Source of the DNA: an uncultured Acidovorax sp.
GTDB taxonomy: Bacteria > Pseudomonadota > Gammaproteobacteria > Burkholderiales > Burkholderiaceae_C
Assembly: GCA_913774625.1 (NCBI GenBank)
Contig: CAJYHL010000034.1
Coordinates: 1-42,572, forward strand
Direction: 5' to 3'
DNA length: 42,572 bases
A program made the position numbers and the translations under genes. Position 1 is the stretch's first letter, and each line of letters begins with the position of its first letter. This document shows, piece by piece, positions 25,418-33,615 of this stretch. Under the pieces are notes generated by a model. That model saw nothing but the letters and a program-made list of their open reading frames with translations. It made no database searches and was not told the origin of the DNA.

Positions 25418-26683
25418 ATGGAGCCAAGCGCCGTCATGACCACCCCCCTCTTTTCCCGCCGCCTGGAAGACACCTGGCTGCTGTCAGGCGCTCGCACCCC
25501 GTGGGTGGACTACTGCGGCCCGCTGGCGCTGGTGTCGCCGACCGACCTCGGCATCCACGCGGCGCGCGCAGCGCTGGAGCGCAGCGGCATCGCGGCGGAC
25601 AGCGTGGGCTCCACCGTGGCGGCGTCCATGGCGCAGGCCGACTTCGACGCCTACATGCTGCCGCGCCATGTGGGCCTCTATGCCGGCGTTCCCCTGCAGG
25701 CGCCCGCCATCGGCGTGCAGCGCATCTGCGGCAGCGGCTTCGAGCTGCTGCGCCAGGCCGCCGACCAGATCGCGCTGGGCTACGCCGACACGGTGCTGGC
25801 CGTAGCCGCCGAATCGATGAGCCGCAACCCCATCTGCGCCTACACCCACCGCAGCGGCTTCCGCCTGGGTGCGCCGGTGGAATTCAAGGACTTCCTCTGG
25901 GAAGCGCTGGACGATCCGGCGGCCCGCGTGTCCATGATCCAGACCGCCGAGAACCTCGCGCTCAAGTACGGCATCACCCGAGCCGAGGTGGACGCCTATG
26001 CCGCCCGCTCGTTCGAGCGCGCGGTCGCCGCGCAGGCCGCGGGCCTCTTCGATGAAGAGATCGCCCCGGTGCAGGACGCGCGCTTCGAGCTGGCCGGCTA
26101 CGAGGCGCGCGGCATCCGCCTGCCGCGCAAGGCCGGCTTGCAGGCGCGCGACACGCATGTGCGCCCATCCCCGCTCGACGTGCTGGCCACGCTGCGCCCG
26201 GTCTATGAAGGCGGCGTGCAGACCGCCGGCAACTCCGCCGCACTGGTCGATGGCGGCGCGGCCGCCGTGGTCACCACCAGCGCCCGCGTGCGGGCCGAAG
26301 GCCTCAAGCCGCTGGCGCGGCTGGCCGGCGCCGCAGCGGCCGGCGTGCCCCCCGAGATCATGGGCATAGGCCCCGCGCCCGCCATCCGCGCCCTGCTGGA
26401 CCGCTGCGGCCTGCAGCTGGCCGACATCGACCTGATCGAGATCAACGAAGCCCAGGGCGCCCAGGTGCTGGCCTGCGCGCGCGAGCTGCAGCTGGACATG
26501 GACCGCCTGAACGTGAACGGCGGCTCCATCGCCATGGGCCACCCGCTGGCCGCCACCGGCCTGCGCCTGACGATCACCGCCGCGCACGAGCTGCGCCGGC
26601 GCGGCGGCCGCTGGGCCATCGTCTCGGCCTGCGTGGGCGGTGGCCAGGGCATGGCCCTGCTGATCGAGAACACGGGCGTGTGA
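25418..26683 (+). CDS. thiolase family protein (acetyl-CoA acetyltransferase type)
   Basis: 421 aa. It should cleave a 3-ketoacyl-CoA with CoA, or run the reverse condensation. Catalytic elements are the nucleophile Cys in RICGSGFELL (about residue 104), His in NVNGGSIAMGHPLAATG and the second Cys in SACVGGGQGMALLI. The usual NEAFA loop reads NEAQGAQVL here, changing the Phe that lines the active site. An alternative start at 25436 (MTTPLFSRR) is possible. It is the first gene of the thiolase/CoA-transferase/hydratase/dehydrogenase operon. The thiolase and CoA-transferase genes are separated by a 187-base spacer carrying a dispersed hairpin element. Confidence 0.9.
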   Translation: MEPSAVMTTPLFSRRLEDTWLLSGARTPWVDYCGPLALVSPTDLGIHAARAALERSGIAADSVGSTVAASMAQADFDAYMLPRHVGLYAGVPLQAPAIGVQRICGSGFELLRQAADQIALGYADTVLAVAAESMSRNPICAYTHRSGFRLGAPVEFKDFLWEALDDPAARVSMIQTAENLALKYGITRAEVDAYAARSFERAVAAQAAGLFDEEIAPVQDARFELAGYEARGIRLPRKAGLQARDTHVRPSPLDVLATLRPVYEGGVQTAGNSAALVDGGAAAVVTTSARVRAEGLKPLARLAGAAAAGVPPEIMGIGPAPAIRALLDRCGLQLADIDLIEINEAQGAQVLACARELQLDMDRLNVNGGSIAMGHPLAATGLRLTITAAHELRRRGGRWAIVSACVGGGQGMALLIENTGV

Positions 26684-26684
26684 A

Positions 26685-26780
26685 TCCCCCCTGAGTCGCC
26701 TGCGGCGCCTTCCCCCGAGGGGGACGACGCCGGTGGCCTGGCGAAGCCAGTTCCACGGCGTCCGCTGGCCTGGCCTGCTC
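26685..26780 (+). repeat. dispersed hairpin element, thiolase-CoA-transferase spacer
   Basis: Starting about 2 nt after the thiolase stop: CCCCCCTGAG, hairpin CGCC-TGC-GGCG, CTTCCCCC, GGGGG. A nested stem follows with outer GACGCC (26726-26731)/GGCGTC (26757-26762) and inner CTGGC (26738-26742)/GCCAG (26746-26750). It aligns with the urtA-urtB copy on the opposite strand at roughly 80%. In that copy the inner stem is CCGGC/GCCGG, a compensatory pair change. The rest of the spacer to 26870 holds nothing recognisable. Confidence 0.75.
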
Positions 26781-26870
26781 CGCGGCCATCGGACGCAAGA
26801 GAACGCGGCAGTGCGAAAACCCCAGCCGGCAGCGACTGCCCCTTGGACCCCTGAAGAGAAAGACCGAATC

Positions 26871-28430
26871 ATGAAAGTCATCAAACCCGACGAGGTAGGC
26901 CCACTGATAGGCGACGGCGCCACCGTGTTCCTGGGCGGCATCGCCATGACCGGCCTGGCCGAAGACGTGCTGCAGGGCCTGGAGCGCCACTTCCTCGCCA
27001 CCGGCCATCCGCGCCAGCTCACCACCTGGGCCTGCGGCGCCATCGGCAACGGCGGCGACGGCGGCATGGCCCACCTGGCGCACCCGGGCATGGTGCGGCG
27101 CGTGGTGGCCGGCCACTTCGGCCAGACCGGCCCGCGCATGATGGCGCTGGTGCATGCCGGCGAAGTCGAGGCCTACAACTTCCCGCAGGGCTCGCTCTCG
27201 CACCTCACGCGCCACATCGCGGCGCGCACGCCGGGCCTGCTCACGCAGGTGGGCCTGGGCACCTTCGTCGATCCGCGCATCGAAGGCGGCAAGCTCAACA
27301 AGGCCTGCAGCGAAGACCTGGTGAAGCTGGTCGAATTCGACGGCAGGGAATGCCTCTTCTACCCCTGCCCGCGCATCGACGTGGCGCTGATCCGCGCCAC
27401 CTATGCCGACGAGAACGGCAACCTGAGCCTGGACAAGGAAGGCCTGCTGCTGGAGCAGCTGTCCATCGCCCAGGCCGCGCGCGCCTCGGGCGGCATCGTC
27501 ATCGCCCAGGTCGAGGCCGTGGTGCAGGCCGGCAGCCTGCATCCCAAGTCGGTGAAGGTGCCGGGCTTCCTGGTGGACTACGTGGTGGTGGGCGATCCGC
27601 GCAACCACCTGCAGACCATCACCACCGCGTTCAACCCCGCGCTTTCGGGCGACGTGCGCCTGCCCATGCATTCCGTGCCCTCGCTGCCGCTGGACGAGCG
27701 CAAGGTGATCGCGCGCCGCGCGGCCATGGAACTGCAGCCCGGCGCGCTCACCAACCTGGGCGTGGGCATTCCGGCGGGCATTCCGGCCGTGGCCGCCGAA
27801 GAAGGCGCTGCCCATCTGCTGAGCCTCTCGGTCGAATGCGGCGCCAACGGCGGCGTGCCGGCCTATGGCGGCGACTTCGGCCTGGCCTACAACGCCGAAT
27901 CCATCATCGAGCAGTCGTCCCAGTTCGATTTCTACGATGGCGGCGGCCTCGCCTGCAGCTTCCTGGGCCTGGCGCAGACCGATGCGGCCGGCAACGTGAA
28001 CGTGAGCAAGTTCAACGGCCGGCCGGTGGGCTGCGGCGGCTTCATCAACATCACCCGCGCCACGCCGCGCCTGGTGTTCTGCGGCACCTTCACGGCCGGC
28101 GGCCTGCAGCTGCAGGTGGGCGACGGGCGCCTGTCCATCGTGCAGGAAGGCCGCTCGCGCAAGTTCGTCGAACAGGTCGAGCAGCTCACCTTCAACGGCC
28201 ACGACGCCGCGCTGCGCCGCCAGGAGGTGAGCTTCATCACCGAACGCGCCGTGCTGCGCCTGCGCCCCGAGGGCCTGGAGCTGACCGAGATCGCGCCCGG
28301 CATCGACCTGGAGCGCGACGTGCTCGCCCACATGGGCTTCCGCCCGCTGATCCGCGATCTGCGCACCATGGACGCCGGACTCTTCAGCGAACGCTGGGGC
28401 GGCCTGGCCGCCGCGCTGGGCGCGCGCTGA
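26871..28430 (+). CDS. acyl-CoA:acetate/3-ketoacid CoA-transferase, fused alpha-beta
   Basis: 519 aa, family I CoA-transferase with both subunits in one chain, as in propionate CoA-transferases. It moves CoA between a carboxylate and an acyl-CoA. The alpha half includes DGATVFLGGIAMTGLAEDV and NFPQGSLSHLTRHIA. The beta half contains NLGVGIPAGIP and SVECGANGGVP, whose Glu is the expected covalent catalytic residue. GGGGFINIT-like glycine loops follow (here GCGGFINITRATPR). The start at 26871 (MKVIKPDEV) is conserved in the family. Its likely role is to activate the incoming acid or to recycle CoA from the pathway's short-chain product. Confidence 0.9.
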   Translation: MKVIKPDEVGPLIGDGATVFLGGIAMTGLAEDVLQGLERHFLATGHPRQLTTWACGAIGNGGDGGMAHLAHPGMVRRVVAGHFGQTGPRMMALVHAGEVEAYNFPQGSLSHLTRHIAARTPGLLTQVGLGTFVDPRIEGGKLNKACSEDLVKLVEFDGRECLFYPCPRIDVALIRATYADENGNLSLDKEGLLLEQLSIAQAARASGGIVIAQVEAVVQAGSLHPKSVKVPGFLVDYVVVGDPRNHLQTITTAFNPALSGDVRLPMHSVPSLPLDERKVIARRAAMELQPGALTNLGVGIPAGIPAVAAEEGAAHLLSLSVECGANGGVPAYGGDFGLAYNAESIIEQSSQFDFYDGGGLACSFLGLAQTDAAGNVNVSKFNGRPVGCGGFINITRATPRLVFCGTFTAGGLQLQVGDGRLSIVQEGRSRKFVEQVEQLTFNGHDAALRRQEVSFITERAVLRLRPEGLELTEIAPGIDLERDVLAHMGFRPLIRDLRTMDAGLFSERWGGLAAALGAR

Positions 28431-28487
28431 TCGATCTTCACCCGCATGCCGCACACTTCACCCAAGAACCCATCACCGGACACCCCC

Positions 28488-29309
28488 ATGAGCACCAACC
28501 CGCCCGAATTCACCCCCGCCGACGGCCTGCTGGCCCAGCTGAACGAGCTGCAGATCAGCTTCAGCGGCCCGGTCGCGCACATCCGCCTGAACCGCCCGTC
28601 CAAGCGCAACGCCATCAACGAGGCGCTGATGCAGCAGCTGCACACCGCGCTGATCCAGCTGCCCGCCTCGGTGCAGGCGCTGGTCATCAGCGGCGAAGGC
28701 CAGCACTTCTGCGCCGGGCTGGACCTCTCGGACCTGTCCGAGCGCACCGTGGCCCAGGGCATCGCCCACTCGCGCGGCTGGCATGCCGTGATGGACGCGC
28801 TGCAGTACTACCGCGTGCCCGTAGTGGCCGCGCTGCACGGCGCCGTGGTCGGCGGCGGGCTGGAACTGGCAGCCGCCACGCACGTGCGCGTGGCCGACGC
28901 CACCACCTACTTCGGCCTGCCCGAAGGCCAGCGCGGCATCTTCGTGGGCGGCGGCGGTTCGGCCCGCATCCCGCGCCTGGTGGGCGTGGCCTGCATGAGC
29001 GACATGATGCTCACCGGCCGCGTGCTGGACGCGGAAGAAGGCCGCGAGCGCGGCCTGGCGCAGTACGTGGTGCCCGAAGGCGAGGCGCTGGACAAGGCCA
29101 TCGCCCTGGCCCGCCGCATCGCCACCAATGCGCCCCTCTCCAACTACGCCATCGTGCAGGCGCTGCCGCGCATCGCCGACATGGCGCAGTCCGACGGCCT
29201 GTTCGTCGAGTCGCTGATGTCCGCCATCGCCCAGGGCGACGATGCCGCCAAGCAGCGGCTGGCGGACTTCCTGCAGGGCCGCGCCGCCAAGGTCGTCAAG
29301 GCGGCCTGA
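28488..29309 (+). CDS. enoyl-CoA hydratase/isomerase (crotonase family), copy 1
   Basis: 273 aa. The crotonase fold is shown by HIRLNRPSKRNAIN, the oxyanion-hole stretch FCAGLDLSDLSE, and GAVVGGGLELAAATHVRVAD. GLPEGQRGIFVGGGGSARI follows. The two glutamates expected for water addition (in GGGLELA and GLPEGQ) are present. It is clearly paralogous to the hydratase at 39104-39916, sharing GLPEGQRGIF-GGGGS and RIATNAPLSN-AI. It lies 57 bases after the CoA-transferase stop. It should hydrate the 2-enoyl-CoA intermediate that the downstream SDR then oxidises. Confidence 0.9.
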   Translation: MSTNPPEFTPADGLLAQLNELQISFSGPVAHIRLNRPSKRNAINEALMQQLHTALIQLPASVQALVISGEGQHFCAGLDLSDLSERTVAQGIAHSRGWHAVMDALQYYRVPVVAALHGAVVGGGLELAAATHVRVADATTYFGLPEGQRGIFVGGGGSARIPRLVGVACMSDMMLTGRVLDAEEGRERGLAQYVVPEGEALDKAIALARRIATNAPLSNYAIVQALPRIADMAQSDGLFVESLMSAIAQGDDAAKQRLADFLQGRAAKVVKAA

Positions 29310-29320
29310 TCGCGCCAAGG

Positions 29321-29340
29321 CACAGCACAGCACAGCACAG
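29321..29340 (+). repeat. CACAG x4 tandem repeat
   Basis: Four exact 5-base units in the 56-base spacer between the hydratase and SDR genes, directly before the SDR ribosome-binding site (AAGGAG). A change in unit number would alter only the spacing, not a reading frame. Confidence 0.85.
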
Positions 29341-29365
29341 CAAGCAGTACGCAAGGAGACGACGC

Positions 29366-30151
29366 ATGCAGAAGAACTTCGAGAACCAGGCCGCCCTGGT
29401 CACCGGCTCGGGCTCCGGCCTGGGCGAAGCCGTGGCCCGCGCGCTGGCCGCGGCCGGCGCCCGCGTGGCGCTGCTGGACATCAACCTGGCCGGCGCCGAG
29501 CGCGTGGCCGCCAACATCCGCGCCCAGGGCGGGCAGGCGCTGGCGCTGCAGTGCGACATCAGCGACGAGGCCTCGGCCGGCGCCGCCATCCAGGCCGCGG
29601 CCGATGCCCACGGCGATGCGCGCATCCTCATGAACATCGCAGGCATCGGTGGTGCCAAGCGCGTGATCCAGCGCGACGGCGCGCCCGCGCCGCTGGCCGA
29701 CTTCGAGCGCACGGTGCGCATCAACCTGGTGGGCACCTACAACATGGTGCGCCTGATGGCCGCCCGCGCCGCCAGGCTGGAGCCGCTGGAAGACGGCGCG
29801 CGCGGCGTGATCGTGAACACCGCCTCGGTGGCGGCCTTCGACGGCCAGGTGGGGCAGGAAGCCTATGCGGCCTCCAAGGCCGGCGTGGCCGGCATGACCC
29901 TGCCGCTGGCGCGCGACCTGGCGCAGTGGGGCATCCGCGTCTGCACCATCGCGCCCGGCATCTTCGCCACGCCGCTGCTCAAGGAACTGCCCGAGCCCGT
30001 GCAGCAGTCGCTGGCCGAATCGATTCCCTTCCCCAAGCGCCTGGGCCATCCCGAAGAGTTCGCCGCGCTGGCCCTGCACATCGCCGGCAACGGCCACCTG
30101 AACGGCGAGGTGATCCGCCTGGACGGCGCCCTGCGCATGGCGCCTCGCTGA
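29366..30151 (+). CDS. SDR dehydrogenase, 3-hydroxyacyl-CoA dehydrogenase type 2-like
   Basis: 261 aa classical short-chain dehydrogenase. NAD(P) motif TGSGSGLG, a following acidic residue in LLDINLAG that favours NAD, NIAGIGG in place of NNAG, catalytic Ser in VNTASVAAF and YAASK. The C-terminal segment PFPKRLGHPEEFAALALHI is typical of the HSD10/FabG-like 3-hydroxyacyl-CoA group. A strong AAGGAG lies upstream of the ATG. As the last gene of the operon it would oxidise the 3-hydroxyacyl-CoA made by the hydratase, giving the substrate for the thiolase. Confidence 0.9.
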   Translation: MQKNFENQAALVTGSGSGLGEAVARALAAAGARVALLDINLAGAERVAANIRAQGGQALALQCDISDEASAGAAIQAAADAHGDARILMNIAGIGGAKRVIQRDGAPAPLADFERTVRINLVGTYNMVRLMAARAARLEPLEDGARGVIVNTASVAAFDGQVGQEAYAASKAGVAGMTLPLARDLAQWGIRVCTIAPGIFATPLLKELPEPVQQSLAESIPFPKRLGHPEEFAALALHIAGNGHLNGEVIRLDGALRMAPR

Positions 30152-30183
30152 AGCCGCACGGCCTGCGGGCCGGTTGGAAGAAA

Positions 30184-30208
30184 AAAGGGGGCACGCGGTG
30201 CCCCCTTT
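30184..30208. terminator. bidirectional Rho-independent terminator
   Basis: AAAGGGGGCAC (30184-30194) and GTGCCCCCTTT (30198-30208) pair over 11 bp with loop GCG. The A-run before the hairpin serves leftward transcription. It separates the convergent SDR and MarR genes. Confidence 0.85.
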
Positions 30209-30250
30209 GCGTTGTGCGCTGGCGCGCTGGCGAGTTTGTGCCCTACCGCC

Positions 30251-30751
30251 TCAGCGCGCCACGCGGTCCAGCAGGTTCAGCAGGGTTTCGCGCTCCTCGG
30301 CCGACAGGCCGGCCGACATGCGGACTTCGTATTCCTCCAGCCGCTCTCTCAGTGCGCCCATGCGCTGGCGGCCCTCTTCGGTGATCTCCAGCGAATAGCG
30401 GCGGCGGTCGCCCTCCACCTCCACGCGCCGGATCCAGCCGGCGCCTTCCAGCGCATCGACCAGCTTGAGCACGCTGGGGCCGGCCACGCCCAGTTCCTTG
30501 GCCAGCGCGGCCTGGTTGGTGCCGGGGTTCATGGCGATCAGCGACAGCGCGGTGACGCGCGCGGGCGACATGTCCAGCGGCGACAGCATCTCGAAGAACA
30601 GATCGAAGGCGCGCACCTGGGCCAGACGCAGCTTGTATCCCAGCGCATCGCTCTGGAAGTCGTAGTCGGCCACCGCCGCCTTGCGGCTGCGGGACCTGGG
30701 GGTGTTGCGCTTGGCCGCAGCAGAGGGCTCCGGCTCCGTGTTTCGGTACAT
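30251..30751 (-). CDS. MarR family transcriptional regulator
   Basis: 166 aa. A lysine/arginine-rich N-terminus (about 35 aa) precedes the MarR fold. Recognition helix region: NPGTNQAALAKELGVAGPSV; wing: RRVEVEGDRRRYSLEITEEG. The C-terminal helices (LSAEERETLLNLLDRVA) form the dimer. AAGGAG lies 5 nt before the ATG. MarR proteins beside CoA-dependent aromatic pathways (CouR/FerR type) usually repress until the acyl-CoA thioester accumulates, so the same is likely here (inference). A candidate operator overlaps its own leader, and related sites precede the two catabolic operons. Confidence 0.92.
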   Translation of the reverse strand: MYRNTEPEPSAAAKRNTPRSRSRKAAVADYDFQSDALGYKLRLAQVRAFDLFFEMLSPLDMSPARVTALSLIAMNPGTNQAALAKELGVAGPSVLKLVDALEGAGWIRRVEVEGDRRRYSLEITEEGRQRMGALRERLEEYEVRMSAGLSAEERETLLNLLDRVAR

Positions 30752-30759
30752 GCAGACTC

Positions 30760-30774
30760 CTTATCCGAGGTAAC
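30760..30774. promoter_or_regulatory. MarR-type operator in the marR leader
   Basis: CTTATCCGAGGTAAC lies 9-23 bases upstream of the marR start codon. It agrees with the hydratase-operon site at 39970-39984 at 11 of 15 positions. Its location fits autorepression and could also influence the divergent transporter at 31007. Confidence 0.55.
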
Positions 30775-31006
30775 GATGATAGATGCCGCAAGCCTTCCGG
30801 AGCCTGACAAATCGCAGGGCGCTGGCGGAAAACGGCCCCGGAAGCAGGCAACATGCGGGCGGCGATGCAGACCGGTCCCCCAGCCCGGAAGGCCTCTGCA
30901 ACCGCCCGTCGGCGAAAGCCCCTGCGGGTTTTACGATATTCGCTCTCCTTCCCTTTCCCCCAGCACCTACACCGGCGGCCCCGCCGCCGGCCCATCCTCA
31001 CACGCC

Positions 31007-32260
31007 ATGCTTTCTTCCCACGTCACCATCTGGGCCATCTCGGCCGCCGTCACCGTCGGCGTGCTGATCCGGCCCTTCAAGCTACCCGAGGCCATCTGGG
31101 CCGTGGCCGGCGCGGCGCTCGTCCTCGTGCTCGGGCTGCTGCCCCTGCACGAGGTCCTGGCCGCCATCGCCAAGGGCAACGACGTCTATCTCTTCCTCAT
31201 TGGCATGATGCTGCTGTCCGAGACGGCGCGGCGCGAAGGCCTGTTCGACTGGGTGGCCAGCCACGCGGTCAATCTCGCGGGCGGCTCCCCGCCCCGGCTC
31301 TTCGCGCTGATCTACGTGATCGGCGCGGTGATCACCACCTTCCTGTCCAACGACGCGACGGCCGTGGTGCTGACGCCGGCCGTCTTCGCCGCCGCCCGCA
31401 AGGCGCGCACGCCGGCCCTGCCCTATCTCTTCATCTGCGCCTTCATCGCCAACGCGGCGAGCTTCGTGCTGCCCATCTCCAACCCGGCCAACCTGGTGAT
31501 GTACGGCGAGCACGTCCCCTCGCTGCTGCCCTGGATCAAAAGCTTCGGCCTGCCCTCGCTGCTGGCCATCGCCACCACCTATGCCTGCCTGCGCTTCGCG
31601 CTGCGCCGCGATCTCGCGGGCCGCTGCGAGCCGCGCGTGGAGGTGTCCCCGCTGCATGCCGGCGGCATGACGGCGCTGGGCGCCCTGGTGGTCACGGCCA
31701 TCGTGCTCATGACGGTCTCGGCCAAGGGGATCGACCTGGGCCTGCCGACCTGCATCATGGGCGTGCTGACCACCGCCGTGGTGCTGCTGCGCGACCGGGC
31801 CAGCCCCTGGCCGGTGGTCAAGGACATCTCCTGGAGCGTACTGCCGCTCGTGGCCGGCCTCTTCGTGCTGGTCGAGGCGCTGCACCAGACGGGCGTGATC
31901 GGCACGCTCGCCGGCTGGCTCACCAGCGGGGTGCAAGCGAACACGCCGGGCACTGCGGCGGCCGCGAGCGCCGTGGTGGCCGTGGGCTCCAACGTGGTCA
32001 ACAACCTGCCGGCCGGCCTGGTCGCCAGCACCGTGCTGCAGCAGGCCACGCCGCCGCAGCTGGTGGTGGACGCCATGCTGATCGGCGTGGACCTGGGCCC
32101 CAACCTCTCGATCACCGGCTCACTCGCCACCATCCTGTGGCTGTCGGCGATCCGGCGCGAAGGCGACGACGTCGGCTTCGCCCGTTTCCTCAAGCTGGGC
32201 GTGCTGGTGATGCCGCCCGCCCTCATCCTGGCCGTCGGGGCACGCATCCTGATCGGCTGA
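31007..32260 (+). CDS. ArsB/SLC13-like ion transporter superfamily permease
   Basis: 417 aa with around ten hydrophobic helices. Ion-transporter features include the paired re-entrant regions TTFLSNDATAVVLTPAVF and SFVLPISNPANLVMYGE in the N-half, and VVAVGSNVVNNLPAGLVAS with DLGPNLSITGSLATILW in the C-half. These resemble ArsB arsenite carriers, but no other ars gene is nearby. The context of aromatic acid catabolism favours a carboxylate substrate or an exporter of a toxic intermediate. It is divergent from marR, separated by 255 bases without other genes. Confidence 0.82.
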   Translation: MLSSHVTIWAISAAVTVGVLIRPFKLPEAIWAVAGAALVLVLGLLPLHEVLAAIAKGNDVYLFLIGMMLLSETARREGLFDWVASHAVNLAGGSPPRLFALIYVIGAVITTFLSNDATAVVLTPAVFAAARKARTPALPYLFICAFIANAASFVLPISNPANLVMYGEHVPSLLPWIKSFGLPSLLAIATTYACLRFALRRDLAGRCEPRVEVSPLHAGGMTALGALVVTAIVLMTVSAKGIDLGLPTCIMGVLTTAVVLLRDRASPWPVVKDISWSVLPLVAGLFVLVEALHQTGVIGTLAGWLTSGVQANTPGTAAAASAVVAVGSNVVNNLPAGLVASTVLQQATPPQLVVDAMLIGVDLGPNLSITGSLATILWLSAIRREGDDVGFARFLKLGVLVMPPALILAVGARILIG

Positions 32261-32288
32261 CCTCCTCCCACCCCCCGAAGGAAAACCC

Positions 32289-33611
32289 ATGGACGCCGCC
32301 CCCTCACCCGCCAGCCTTCACCACAGCGCGACAGGCAGCAGCAGTCCAGGAGGGGCAGCCGACACGCGGCGCGCCACGCGCGGGCTGTGCGCGCTGAACT
32401 TCTTCATGGCCGACATGCAGGCCGGCATCGGCCCCTTCCTGGGGGTCTTCCTGCAGCAGCGCGGCTGGCAGCCCGGCGCCATCGGCTCGGTGATGACGGC
32501 CGGGGGCGTGGCCGGCATGCTGATGACGGTGCCGGCCGGCGCCTTCATCGACCACACCACGCGCAAGCGCTGGGTGGTGGTGATCACCGGCATCTGCACG
32601 CTGCTGGCCTCCTTCCTCATCCTGTGGTCGCAGTCGGGCCTGGTGGTCACGGCCAGCCAGATCGCGACGGCCATCGCCGGCGCGGCCATCGGGCCGGCCG
32701 TGGCGGGCATCACGCTGGGCGTGGTGCGCCAGCGCGGCTTCAATGCGCAGAACGGCCGCAACCAGGCCTGGAACCATGCCGGCAACCTGGTGGGCGCGGC
32801 GCTGTCGGGCTGGCTAGGCTACCGCTACGGCATGCCGGCCATCTTCTTCCTGGCGGCGCTGTTCGGCGTGTTCGCCATCATCTCGGTGCTGTCGATTCCC
32901 GAGCGCAGCATTGACCACCGCGCGGCGCGCGGCCTCGAAGGCCCGCACGCAGGCCACGCAGCAGCAGGCCAGGCCCAGGGCCTGCGCACGCTGCTGCAGA
33001 ACCGGCCGCTGCTGATCCTGGCCGCCGCGCTGGCCTGCTTCCACCTGGGCAACGGCGCGATGCTGCCGCTCTACGGCCTGGCCGTGGTGGGCGCGGGCAA
33101 GGGCAATCCGGCCATGTTCACCGCCCTCACGGTGATGGTGGCGCAGGGCGTGATGATCGTCACCGCGCTGGCCGCCATGCGGCTGTCGGCGCAGCGTGGC
33201 TACTGGCTGGTGATGCTGGTGTCCTTCGCGGCGCTGCCCCTGCGCGGGGCCATCGCCGGCAGCGTGATCGACAGCTGGGGCGTCTGGCCGGTGCAGGCCC
33301 TCGACGGCATCGGCGCCGGGCTGCAGAGCGTGGCCGTGCCCGGGCTGGTGGCCTGCCTGCTGGACGGCACGGGCCGCGTCAACATCGGCCAGGGCGCGGT
33401 GATGACCATCCAGGGCCTGGGCGCCAGCCTGTCGCCCGCCATCGGTGGCTGGCTGGCCCAGCTGTTCGGCTACCAGGTCGCCTTCTACGCGCTGGGCGGC
33501 TTCGCCCTCGCCTCGCTGGCGCTGTGGATCGGCTTCGCCGGCCTGCTGCGGCCGGCCTGCGCGGGCACCTGCGAGCGGCCGGCCTCCAGCCTCGTGCCCG
33601 AAGGAGCCTGA
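32289..33611 (+). CDS. MFS transporter (catabolic island)
   Basis: 440 aa with 12 predicted helices after a roughly 30-residue hydrophilic N-terminus. Features are NFFMADMQAGIGPFLGVFL, then GAFIDHTTRKRWVVVITG in the loop 2-3 position, and the conserved internal stretch NAQNGRNQAWNHAGNLVGAA. It follows the ArsB-like gene by 28 bases with AAGGAAAA upstream. It precedes the metallophosphoesterase by 4 bases, so the three genes likely form one transcript. The substrate cannot be read from the sequence; import of the pathway's acid is plausible. Confidence 0.85.
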   Translation: MDAAPSPASLHHSATGSSSPGGAADTRRATRGLCALNFFMADMQAGIGPFLGVFLQQRGWQPGAIGSVMTAGGVAGMLMTVPAGAFIDHTTRKRWVVVITGICTLLASFLILWSQSGLVVTASQIATAIAGAAIGPAVAGITLGVVRQRGFNAQNGRNQAWNHAGNLVGAALSGWLGYRYGMPAIFFLAALFGVFAIISVLSIPERSIDHRAARGLEGPHAGHAAAGQAQGLRTLLQNRPLLILAAALACFHLGNGAMLPLYGLAVVGAGKGNPAMFTALTVMVAQGVMIVTALAAMRLSAQRGYWLVMLVSFAALPLRGAIAGSVIDSWGVWPVQALDGIGAGLQSVAVPGLVACLLDGTGRVNIGQGAVMTIQGLGASLSPAIGGWLAQLFGYQVAFYALGGFALASLALWIGFAGLLRPACAGTCERPASSLVPEGA

Positions 33612-33615
33612 GAAC

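Noticed and set aside
29321-29345. CACAG repeats as a CRISPR array
   Set aside because: Units are 5 bases, contiguous and without spacers.
31007-32260. Arsenite resistance pump as a firm call
   Set aside because: Only the superfamily pattern is visible. There is no arsR, arsC or arsA nearby and the context is aromatic catabolism.
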